Virus record (IMG/VR): IMGVR_UViG_3300009128_000167
Location: 1-20,330 of that record
Reading direction: 5' to 3' (one strand)
DNA from: a virus
Length of the DNA: 20,330 bases
Shown: positions 1 through 6,804 of the stretch, in pieces
Position numbering within the stretch: position 1 is the first letter of the stretch
Layout: the number at the start of each line of letters is the position of its first letter
Translations under genes and position numbers: made by a program
Notes under the pieces: generated by a model
The model's input: only the letters and a program-made list of their open reading frames with translations
Databases searched by the model: none
Told to the model about the DNA's origin: nothing

Positions 1-73
1 CTTGGTTAGCTTTGGAGAAAATAGGATAAGTTTGTACAAATACAATTCTTAGTATAACTGTATCTATTCCCAC
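1..73 (-). CDS. Doubtful minus-strand ORF start, running off the left edge
   Basis: A minus-strand frame is open from a GTG at 73-71 to the window edge, 24 codons. It is preceded by a good Shine-Dalgarno-like AAAGGGAG (minus strand, 87-80) at a six-base spacing. The encoded start contains RIVFVQTYPIFSK, a hydrophobic beta-strand of the kind seen near the N-terminus of GT-B glycosyltransferases. If real, this gene would be divergent from everything else in the window. Against it: all other genes are on the plus strand, the start is GTG, and only 24 codons are visible. On the plus strand, two short frames could instead be the tail of an upstream gene, one ending at a TAG at 50-52 and one at a TAA at 27-29. 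None of these can be decided here. Confidence 0.2.
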   Translation of the reverse strand, partial: MGIDTVILRIVFVQTYPIFSKANQ

Positions 74-142
74 CCAACTCTCCCTTTAATTATATCAGTA
101 ATATCTGGGTTGTATATTATAAAATGTAATTGTTCGTTATCA

Positions 143-171
143 CTCACAAACATAAAAAATATTAATACAAT
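143..171 (+). promoter_or_regulatory. Candidate sigma70-like promoter ahead of the glycosyltransferase cassette
   Basis: CTCACA (143-148, four of six matches to TTGACA) is followed after 17 bases by TACAAT (166-171, five of six matches to TATAAT). Transcription would start near 178, leaving a leader of about 35 bases that carries GGGAG (200-204) eight bases before the ATG at 213. A TATAAT is also readable on the minus strand at 121-116. The region is AT-rich, so chance matches are likely. I see no exact T4-type late promoter (TATAAATA) here. Confidence 0.3.
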
Positions 172-212
172 ATTCTGAATTACTGTACTATTAACGTACG
201 GGAGCCCTGAAT

Positions 213-2090
213 ATGAAAAGTCCGTTTGATCAACTTACTATAAAAGATAATACTGATATAGTTGTAGTTTCTGATCTATTCTCTACTGATATTAACGGTG
301 GAGCTGAACTAACTACTGAAGCTATATTAGAGAATACTGAATATGTTATACAAAGAGTTTATTCTAAAGATGTAACTATCGATCTATTGAAAGAGGGAGT
401 TAAGAAATTCTGGATCTTTACCAACTTTTCTTCTATCGATCTTAATCTTTTACCTACTATTGTTGCTAATCTTAAATATTCAGTTATTGAGTATGATTAT
501 AAGATCTGTAAATATCGCTCTATAGAGAAACATAAACACTTTGAAGGTTCTGACTGTAACTGTCATAATGAACAGCACGGTAAGTTAATCTCTACTTTTT
601 ATTATGGAGCTAAATCACTATGGTATATGTCAGAGGGACAAAGATCTGTCTATGAATCTAGATTCCCTTTCTTAAAAGATACTAATAATTTTATTTTATC
701 CTCTGTGTTTTCTTCAGCATTTTTTGATGAAATATCTGAGTTAACAAAAAATAAAAAGAATGAAAAATATTTAATACTAGACTCAAGCAGCTGGATCAAA
801 TCACCGCAATCAGCAATTGAGTGGTGTAAAGAAAATAACAAAGAGTTTGAACTGATTTCAGGACTAACACACAATCAGTTCTTGTCAAAGTTATCAACTT
901 CAAAAGGAATAGTCTATAAGCCTTCAGGGAACGACACTTGCCCTAGAATGATCATTGAAGCAAAGCTTCTCAACTGTGAGCTTGAAATAAGCGACAACGT
1001 TCAGCACAAGAACGAAGAGTGGTTTGCAGGCTCAAATAAAGAGACAACAGATTATCTACAATCACGTCCCACTGTATTTTGGAAAGAAATAGACGAAAAT
1101 ATTAAGAAGCCGACAATTTCAGGTTACACGACAACATACAACTGCGTCGATCAGGAGTACCCATTTGAACAGTCAATATTGTCACTGACTTCATTCTGTG
1201 ACCAGGTAATTGTTGTCGATGGTGGTTCTAAAGATGGTACGCTCGAATGTCTCCAAAAGCTTGCGGAGGCCCACGATTCAATAACTATTCATACCATTAG
1301 ACGTGACTGGAAGAACAAACGTTTCGCTTTGTACGATGGGGCCCAAAAAGCTGCTGCCAGAAAACTCTGTACATCTGATTTCTGTTGGCAACAAGACGTA
1401 GACGAGATAGTTCATGAAGACGACGGGCAAAAAATAAAAAATCTTGTAGAAAACTTCCCAAACACAACTGATTTAGTAGCTCTTCCTGTTGTAGAATACT
1501 GGGGTGGATACGACAAAGTGAGAATCGATGTCAATCCGTGGAAATGGAGACTAAGTAAAAACAAAGAATACATAACACATGGAATACCAGCCCATCTAAG
1601 AGAATATGACGAAAATGGCGAATTATTCTCAAAACCAGGATCAGATGGGTGTGACTATATACGAACTGACAACGGAAACCCTATTCCGTTTGGAAACTTC
1701 TATACACAGGATCTTCACGAAGTAAGAACCTTAGCAATTTCAGGAAATACAAGGGCTATCACAGAATACCAAAAGGCTATCGAAAAAATAACATCAAATT
1801 ATCCTGGAGTTTATCATTATTCTTGGTTCGATCTTGAGAGAAAAATAAAGACTTACAAAAATTATTGGACAAAACACTGGCAGAGTATGTACAATATTAC
1901 ACAGGAAGACACGACTGAAAACAACATGTTCTTTGACAAACCTTGGTCTGAAGTATCTGACAAAGAGATAACAGACCTTGCCATAAAACTCAAGAATGAA
2001 ATGGGTGGCTGGATATTCCATCAAAAACTAGACTTTACGAGACCAACGCCATCGATAAAGATTTGTAAAACACCAAAGTCTATGTTATAG
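213..2090 (+). CDS. Two-domain glycosyltransferase (GT-B-like half fused to a family 2 GT-A domain)
   Basis: The 625-residue protein has two parts. Residues about 14-290 look like a GT-B/GT4-type fold: a GGAE glycine-rich loop at 29-32 and a C-terminal segment containing CPRMIIEAK (243-251), resembling the sugar-nucleotide binding half of GT4 enzymes. Residues about 300-600 are a GT-A family 2 domain: a nucleotide-binding strand with VVDGGSKDGT (334-343) and a DxD-type metal site in QQDVDE (D395, D397). It should move sugars from nucleotide sugars to an unknown acceptor; two active domains could add two sugars in turn. The ATG has GGGAG eight bases upstream, and an in-frame TAA at 192-194 rules out a longer start. 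Codon choice changes sharply near base 740 (see findings). It heads a cassette of three glycosyltransferases and a nuclease. The acceptor (virion protein, DNA or host glycan) is not shown by the sequence. Confidence 0.85.
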   Translation: MKSPFDQLTIKDNTDIVVVSDLFSTDINGGAELTTEAILENTEYVIQRVYSKDVTIDLLKEGVKKFWIFTNFSSIDLNLLPTIVANLKYSVIEYDYKICKYRSIEKHKHFEGSDCNCHNEQHGKLISTFYYGAKSLWYMSEGQRSVYESRFPFLKDTNNFILSSVFSSAFFDEISELTKNKKNEKYLILDSSSWIKSPQSAIEWCKENNKEFELISGLTHNQFLSKLSTSKGIVYKPSGNDTCPRMIIEAKLLNCELEISDNVQHKNEEWFAGSNKETTDYLQSRPTVFWKEIDENIKKPTISGYTTTYNCVDQEYPFEQSILSLTSFCDQVIVVDGGSKDGTLECLQKLAEAHDSITIHTIRRDWKNKRFALYDGAQKAAARKLCTSDFCWQQDVDEIVHEDDGQKIKNLVENFPNTTDLVALPVVEYWGGYDKVRIDVNPWKWRLSKNKEYITHGIPAHLREYDENGELFSKPGSDGCDYIRTDNGNPIPFGNFYTQDLHEVRTLAISGNTRAITEYQKAIEKITSNYPGVYHYSWFDLERKIKTYKNYWTKHWQSMYNITQEDTTENNMFFDKPWSEVSDKEITDLAIKLKNEMGGWIFHQKLDFTRPTPSIKICKTPKSML

Positions 2091-2113
2091 TCTAATATAA
2101 ACAGGATTATAAA

Positions 2114-2962
2114 ATGAGTGAAGAAAAGTATTTACTGCCAACGGGAAAACCACACGTATCGTTTTCTGAGATAAAAGAATGGTCAGAATGCAGCTGGCGT
2201 CATAAACTTGCAAGAATCGACAAGATCGATATGTTCAAACCCTCACCATACCTTGGGTTTGGAACAGCAGTTCACGAAGGCTGCGAAAATATGCTCGAGG
2301 GAAAAGATCTCAATAAAGACAAGCTGCTCAATGACATTCGAGAAGACTTTAAGAAGCACGGATTCGATGATCCTAAGTGGGTTGAACAACAGCCTGGTTG
2401 GTATAAAAAATCATCTGATGTCGGTGTTGAAAAATGGTGCGAATGGGCCGAGAATATGTGGGCTGAAGTCCCTGCCTATCTTGATAAAGAGTTCCCAGGG
2501 TGGGAGACAGTAAAAGCTGAGGAATATCTCTTTGAAGAAATAGAAGGAAAACCTGTTAGTTTCAAAGGATTTGTAGATGCAATTATCAAAGCCCCTAAAA
2601 AGAGAGGACAAGGACATACATATTGGATCTTAGACTGGAAGACAGCGGGTGCTTGTGGTTGGAGAAGAGACAAAAAACAAGATTTTAAACTCCAAGCACA
2701 GTTAGTTTTATACAAACATTTTTACTCAAGAAAATATGATATACCACTCAAGGACATCCGCTGCGCATTTATTCTCTTAAAACGTGGTGGAAAGATTGGA
2801 AACGTAGTTGATATTGTTCCAGTGTCTGTAGGACCTAAGACTCTCGCAAAAGGAGTAAAATTGATGAATAATATGATTCACTCAGTAATGAGAGGGTTTG
2901 CAATGAAAAATAGAAACTCATGTCAATTCTGCCCATACAAAGATACGGAGCATTGTAAATAA
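2114..2962 (+). CDS. Cas4/RecB-like PD-(D/E)XK nuclease with putative Fe-S cluster
   Basis: This 282-residue protein carries the RecB/Cas4 nuclease motifs in order: GTAVHEG with H54 and E55, GFVDA with D155, ILDWKTA with D174 and K176, and the Q196-xxx-Y200 motif (QLVLY). One cysteine near the N-terminus (C26) and three near the C-terminus (C270, C273, C281, in CQFCPYKDTEHC) match the split four-cysteine pattern that holds a 4Fe-4S cluster in Cas4 and AddB-type nucleases. It probably degrades or trims DNA ends with a divalent metal, in phage recombination, repair or breakdown of host DNA. AGGA (2103-2106) lies seven bases before the ATG. It sits between glycosyltransferases with no Cas1 or Cas2 nearby, so a CRISPR role is not supported. 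The family assignment is firm; the biological role is inferred. Confidence 0.85.
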   Translation: MSEEKYLLPTGKPHVSFSEIKEWSECSWRHKLARIDKIDMFKPSPYLGFGTAVHEGCENMLEGKDLNKDKLLNDIREDFKKHGFDDPKWVEQQPGWYKKSSDVGVEKWCEWAENMWAEVPAYLDKEFPGWETVKAEEYLFEEIEGKPVSFKGFVDAIIKAPKKRGQGHTYWILDWKTAGACGWRRDKKQDFKLQAQLVLYKHFYSRKYDIPLKDIRCAFILLKRGGKIGNVVDIVPVSVGPKTLAKGVKLMNNMIHSVMRGFAMKNRNSCQFCPYKDTEHCK

Positions 2963-4204
2963 ATGAGGCAAAAGAAAAAGATTCTAATTCTGTCTGATCA
3001 CGCACTTTCATCTTCAGGCGTCGGGACGCAAACACGTCATTTAGTTAATGGACTGCTAGAGAAAAACGAGTGGACTTTTAGACAGTTTGGTGCAGCTATG
3101 AAACATGCTGATTATAAAACTGTCCATGTCAGTGATGATTTTGTTATTAAACCTATTGATGGGTTCGGAGACAGAAATTTACTTAGACTTACACTTGCTA
3201 CTGAAAAGCCAGATCTTATTTTTATTTTTACAGACCCACGTTTTTTTATTTGGTTGTGGGAGATGGAAGACGAAATTCATCAAGTCTGCCCAATAGCTTA
3301 TTGGCACGTCTGGGACAATGCTCCTTTTCCAAAATTTAATAAAACCCTTTACGATTCTACAGATACAATAAATTGTCATTCACATCTTACATATAGACTG
3401 CTGTCAGAGAATATGACTGATAAAAAACGCATTAACTTTATTCCACACGCTGTTCCAAAGAGTCTGTTTTTCAGGCTTAGTGATATTGAAATAAAAAATT
3501 ATAAATCAAGAGTATTAGGAAAAAATAGAGAAAATGATTTTGTAGTAATTTGGAACAATAGAAACGCAAGAAGAAAAAGACCCGGTGATTTGCTTGTCTC
3601 TTGGAAATCGTTTCTAGATAAAACGCAAAAAAAAGACGCACTTTTGATAATGCATACAGACCCTCTAGATAAAGAAGGTTCCAATCTTTACACATTATCT
3701 GAAGAATTAGGTATAAAAGAGAACGTTTATTTTTCAAGAGACAGATTAGAGTTTGAGAAAATAAACATTCTTTACAATATTTCAGATATCTGCATCAACA
3801 TTAGTTACGCCGAAGGCTTTGGACTCTCTACTTTAGAAGCAATGCAAGTCGGAACACCTATAATTGCAACCAAGACCGGCGGCCTAACTAGACAGATTAT
3901 TGATCACAGAGACGGAACTGAAAACGGAATTGCTCTCAATGTCGTATTAAAGACGATGTCTGGGTCTCAACAAGTTCCTTATATTTATGAAGACTTTTCC
4001 TCTATTGATGACATTTCTGATGCTCTTTTTACAGCGTATAACTGGACAAAAGAAGAAAAAGAGAAAATGTCAAAAAAGGTCGAAGACTACGTTGATTCTG
4101 AGTTTAATTTACAAACTACAGTTGATCACTGGCACAATTCATTGACTAACACAATAGACACTTGGAAAGACGACTACAAAGCATGGGATATTACAACATT
4201 ATGA
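2963..4204 (+). CDS. GT4-type glycosyltransferase
   Basis: The 413-residue protein shows a GT-B fold. The N-terminal domain starts with a strand (KILILSDHA) and a glycine-containing loop (GVGTQTRHL, 19-27). The C-terminal nucleotide-sugar domain has NARRKRPGDLL (201-211) and the GT4 signature EGFGLSTLEA (284-293), which gives the usual E-x7-E pair (E284, E292), followed by VGTPIIATKTGG. It should be a retaining glycosyltransferase using a nucleotide sugar. Its ATG directly follows the nuclease stop (TAAATG), so the two are probably translationally linked. A weak GGAG lies about 12 bases upstream (2947-2950). Its last bases overlap the next glycosyltransferase through ATGA. The acceptor is unknown. 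Confidence 0.85.
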   Translation: MRQKKKILILSDHALSSSGVGTQTRHLVNGLLEKNEWTFRQFGAAMKHADYKTVHVSDDFVIKPIDGFGDRNLLRLTLATEKPDLIFIFTDPRFFIWLWEMEDEIHQVCPIAYWHVWDNAPFPKFNKTLYDSTDTINCHSHLTYRLLSENMTDKKRINFIPHAVPKSLFFRLSDIEIKNYKSRVLGKNRENDFVVIWNNRNARRKRPGDLLVSWKSFLDKTQKKDALLIMHTDPLDKEGSNLYTLSEELGIKENVYFSRDRLEFEKINILYNISDICINISYAEGFGLSTLEAMQVGTPIIATKTGGLTRQIIDHRDGTENGIALNVVLKTMSGSQQVPYIYEDFSSIDDISDALFTAYNWTKEEKEKMSKKVEDYVDSEFNLQTTVDHWHNSLTNTIDTWKDDYKAWDITTL

Positions 4205-5376
4205 AAAAGAAAAACGTAGTTATTAGGGCACCGTTATTATCACAGTCCGGTTATGGGGTTCATTCAAGACAAATCGTAAAATGGCTCTTCAGTAGAGAAG
4301 ATTTTTCTACAACGTCGCAGGTTGTCAATTGGGGAAACACACCTTGGTTATTGAATCATGACGCTGAAGACGGTCTCATTGGCTCCATCTTAAACTCAAC
4401 TACAACAGGAAGAGACAATTTCGATATATCTTTTCAAGTTCAACTACCAAATGAATGGGATACAAGCTTAGCGAAATTTAACGTGGGAGTTACAGCGTTA
4501 GTAGAGACAGATAAATGCAATAAATCTTGGATAGAAAACATAAACAAAATGGATCTTGTTATTGTTCCATCAAAGTTTGCAAAAAAAACAGTCTATAACA
4601 CTGGAGTCGATATTACAACAAAAATAGTCGTAATAGGCGAGTCGTATCACGAGGCAATCGACAAAAACGTAGAGCAGACTGCAATTGATATTGATACTAA
4701 ATTTAATTTTCTTTTGTTTGGACAATTTACCGGGACTACTCCTACAACAGATAGAAAAAATCTGTTCAATACAATAAAATGGCTATGCGAAGAGTTTGAA
4801 AATGATAAAGATGTTGGGATTGTTTTTAAAACTAACTCAAGCAGAGGCACAAAAATTGACAAAGGTATAACAACAGGTTTAGTAAAAAGGCTTCTGAAAG
4901 AAGTAAGACGAGGAGAATACCCAAAAGTTCATCTACTTCACGGAAATATGCAACCATCAGAGGTAGCCTCATTATACAAACATAATTCAGTTAACGCGTT
5001 GATAACTGCTACACGAGGAGAAGGGTTTGGGTTACCCATATTAGAAGCAGCAGCTTCATCATTACCTATAATTGCCACAAATTGGTCTGGGCATCTTGAC
5101 TTTCTATCGCTCGGTCATTTTATAAAGCTTGATTACACACTTCAAGACGTTGATAAAAGAAAAATTGACAACAATATATTTGTAGATGGTGTAAAGTGGG
5201 CAGAAGTAGATGAAAATGACTTTAAGAAAAAAGTAAGAAACTTTTATAAAAACAGAAAAGGTGTTCAAGCCAAGTCAAACAAATTAGCTGAAAAAATAAA
5301 GCAAAATTATTCGTTCGAGTCAATAAAAACGAAGTATAATGAAATAACACAGAAAAATATTTTACAAAATGATTGA
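4201..5376 (+). CDS. GT4-type glycosyltransferase, second copy of the fold
   Basis: I place the start at the ATG at 4201, giving 391 residues and a four-base ATGA overlap with the preceding gene. An upstream in-frame TTG at 4162 would add 13 residues inside that gene and is less likely. The N-terminus (VVIRAPLLSQSGYGVHSRQ) has the glycine loop of GT-B enzymes. The C-terminal domain has DRKN (184-187) and the GT4 motif EGFGLPILEA (274-283), then LPIIATNWSG. It differs enough from its neighbour to suggest another sugar or acceptor. It overlaps the next gene by eight bases, so the cassette appears to be translationally coupled to the downstream membrane protein and sigma factor genes. The substrate is not deducible. 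Confidence 0.85.
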   Translation: MKKKNVVIRAPLLSQSGYGVHSRQIVKWLFSREDFSTTSQVVNWGNTPWLLNHDAEDGLIGSILNSTTTGRDNFDISFQVQLPNEWDTSLAKFNVGVTALVETDKCNKSWIENINKMDLVIVPSKFAKKTVYNTGVDITTKIVVIGESYHEAIDKNVEQTAIDIDTKFNFLLFGQFTGTTPTTDRKNLFNTIKWLCEEFENDKDVGIVFKTNSSRGTKIDKGITTGLVKRLLKEVRRGEYPKVHLLHGNMQPSEVASLYKHNSVNALITATRGEGFGLPILEAAASSLPIIATNWSGHLDFLSLGHFIKLDYTLQDVDKRKIDNNIFVDGVKWAEVDENDFKKKVRNFYKNRKGVQAKSNKLAEKIKQNYSFESIKTKYNEITQKNILQND

Positions 5377-5686
5377 TTTTATTTCACATTACCATCTATA
5401 TATTATAGGATTGTTATTATTGTTGTGTGTTGTTGTGTCTTATTACACAGCAAAGTTTGCACTTTTAATATTAGAAACAGAAAAAAAATTAACTGAATCT
5501 TTGGACGCAATTGACGAGGAATATATGGAAATATCAAAAATTCTTGAAAAACCGGTATTTTTCGACAGTCAAGAAATAAGACAAGTAATAAGTAGTATAG
5601 AAAATGTTAGAAGCACCTTTTTAAACATTTCGGCTTATATTATAGAAGATTATAAAGAAGAAGAAAAAGTTAACGTTGAAAATTAG
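5369..5686 (+). CDS. Small single-span membrane protein of unknown function
   Basis: The 105-residue protein has one strong hydrophobic segment at about residues 10-36 (including YIIGLLLLLCVVVSYY) and a charged, probably helical tail that could form a coiled coil (about 37-60 and 68-98). It ends in an acidic, lysine-rich stretch. There is no lipobox or cleavable signal peptide, so a membrane-anchored protein with one cytoplasmic or periplasmic helical domain is the simplest reading. It overlaps the glycosyltransferase upstream by eight bases and its stop lies nine bases before the sigma factor start. A role in lysis (spanin or holin) was considered, but nothing specific supports it. I do not recognise a characterised family. 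Confidence 0.7.
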   Translation: MIDFISHYHLYIIGLLLLLCVVVSYYTAKFALLILETEKKLTESLDAIDEEYMEISKILEKPVFFDSQEIRQVISSIENVRSTFLNISAYIIEDYKEEEKVNVEN

Positions 5687-5690
5687 GAAA
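5685..5690 (+). promoter_or_regulatory. Ribosome binding site for the TTG start of the sigma factor
   Basis: AGGAAA overlaps the stop codon of the membrane protein gene and stands four bases (six from AGGA) before the TTG at 5695. It supports the longer, non-ATG start. A competing site, AGGGA at 5736-5740, lies five bases before an in-frame ATG at 5746. Confidence 0.4.
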
Positions 5691-5694
5691 TCAA

Positions 5695-6432
5695 TTGTTA
5701 ATACGACGAACGACTAGAAGAAGAGGAAAAAGAAAAGGGACCAAAATGTATTTTGGGCGCCCTGCTCATGATGCAATAGTTGAATTTCAAAATACTGAAA
5801 TTGAAGAAGAAAAACACGAGATCTACATCACAAGAATAAAACAGCCATTTAACAAGTTAGTTGAAAACCTTATTTTTATTCATGGATTTAAATCGCTTAC
5901 TGGCTCTTACGAAGACTTAAAAAATGACTGTGTTACATTTCTTTACGAGACGCTACATAAATTTGATCCAACAAAAGGATCAAAGGCCTTTTCGTATTTC
6001 AACGTAGTCGCCAAAAATTGGTTAATAATACAGTCAAAAAAGAACACACGTGACATGAAAAGGTCAGTCTCTATTGATGACACAGAGATTTTGAGTCACA
6101 GAGATAAAGTCGCAATAGAAAGTCATTCAATAGCTCACTCTCAAGATGTTCATCTCATAAAAGAAAACGCTATTCAAAATCTTTTTTTACTTTTAGAGGA
6201 AATAAAATCGAAAATAGATGGCGCTAACGAGATGTCTTGTATAAATGCCATTATTACTCTATTTGTTAGCATTGAAGAGCTCGAGTTTCTTAACAAGCGA
6301 GCAGTTTTTGTGTATCTGAGAGACATATCAGGACTAAATCCTAAACAACTTTCAGTCGCAATGTCGTCAATACGAAAACAATATAGATCAATAAAGAAAG
6401 ATGATAAATTCGACATAGTTTTTGGAGAATAA
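5695..6432 (+). CDS. gp55: gp55-like late-transcription sigma factor
   Basis: From the TTG start it is 245 residues. Residues about 50-125 match sigma70 region 2 as found in T4 gp55-type factors: a helical stretch (FNKLVENLIFIHGF), then the core-binding/-10 segment with HKFDPTKGSKAFSYFNVVAK (89-108) and a basic tail after it. There is no region 4, as in T4 gp55. The C-terminus ends DKFDIVFGE, an acidic-hydrophobic tail comparable in kind to the sliding-clamp-binding tail of gp55. It should bind host RNA polymerase core and direct late (virion) transcription. The TTG start adds a basic N-terminus (RRTTRRRGKRKGTK). Starting at the ATG at 5746 would remove 17 residues of this without touching region 2. 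It lies directly ahead of the baseplate genes. Confidence 0.8.
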   Translation: MLIRRTTRRRGKRKGTKMYFGRPAHDAIVEFQNTEIEEEKHEIYITRIKQPFNKLVENLIFIHGFKSLTGSYEDLKNDCVTFLYETLHKFDPTKGSKAFSYFNVVAKNWLIIQSKKNTRDMKRSVSIDDTEILSHRDKVAIESHSIAHSQDVHLIKENAIQNLFLLLEEIKSKIDGANEMSCINAIITLFVSIEELEFLNKRAVFVYLRDISGLNPKQLSVAMSSIRKQYRSIKKDDKFDIVFGE

Positions 6433-6435
6433 ATG
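6424..6435 (+). promoter_or_regulatory. Stop/start junction with embedded ribosome binding site
   Basis: GGAGAATAAATG joins the sigma factor to the next gene: GGAG is the SD, the reading frame ends GGA-GAA-TAA, and the ATG follows at once. The same 12 bases recur at 8113-8124, suggesting a preferred coupling arrangement. Confidence 0.6.
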
Positions 6436-6801
6436 ACTAAAAGAAACAAAATAGAGAAAGAGTTGACAAAGATCAACGATAAACAAGAAAAAGTAAAACA
6501 GTTTTCTGATCTTTTAGACTCAATAGAATCCTTAGAAGACAAAAGAAAATTTTTATGGCGAGAGATTTATGAGAACGCTATAAACGACAGAGAGTGTGCA
6601 TCGTTTTTATTCGCTGATTTATTCAAAGAACTTTCAGGGTCAGCACAACACGCCGTTGCTGGGACAATTGCATCAAAATATCTTGAAAGAATGAGTAAAT
6701 CAAATGATCAGATTCTTAAGCTAGCTGAGTTAATATCAAAAGCCGAAGAAGTGTCTGCTAAAATAAACCCAGATGATATTTATAGCACGATAATGGGATA
6801 A
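6433..6801 (+). CDS. Small helical protein, possible late-transcription co-activator
   Basis: The 122-residue protein is charged and almost entirely helical: a likely coiled coil at about 5-45 (EKELTKINDKQEKVKQF and on), then a second helical region with KYLERMSKSNDQILKLAELI (76-95). The C-terminus ends PDDIYSTIMG, acidic then hydrophobic. There is no signal peptide or membrane segment. Its start abuts the stop of the gp55-like factor, with a shared SD. In T4, gp55 works with the small co-activator gp33, which bridges polymerase and sliding clamp through a similar type of C-terminal tail. Adjacency, size and tail make a gp33-like role possible, but I see no diagnostic gp33 motif. A small-terminase-like or baseplate assembly role is also open. 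Confidence 0.65.
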   Translation: MTKRNKIEKELTKINDKQEKVKQFSDLLDSIESLEDKRKFLWREIYENAINDRECASFLFADLFKELSGSAQHAVAGTIASKYLERMSKSNDQILKLAELISKAEEVSAKINPDDIYSTIMG

Positions 6802-6804
6802 ACG

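Noticed and set aside
650-874. Minus-strand ORFs inside the plus-strand genes here and elsewhere
   Set aside because: Each is contained in a well-supported plus-strand gene, lacks a recognisable domain and lacks a convincing SD; they are reading-frame shadows.
2114-2962. Part of a CRISPR-Cas adaptation module
   Set aside because: No Cas1, Cas2 or repeat array is nearby; a phage recombination or degradation nuclease is simpler.
4162-4200. Longer TTG start for the third glycosyltransferase
   Set aside because: It lies inside the preceding gene and has no SD. The ATG at 4201 gives an ATGA overlap and begins exactly at the expected N-terminal strand of the fold.
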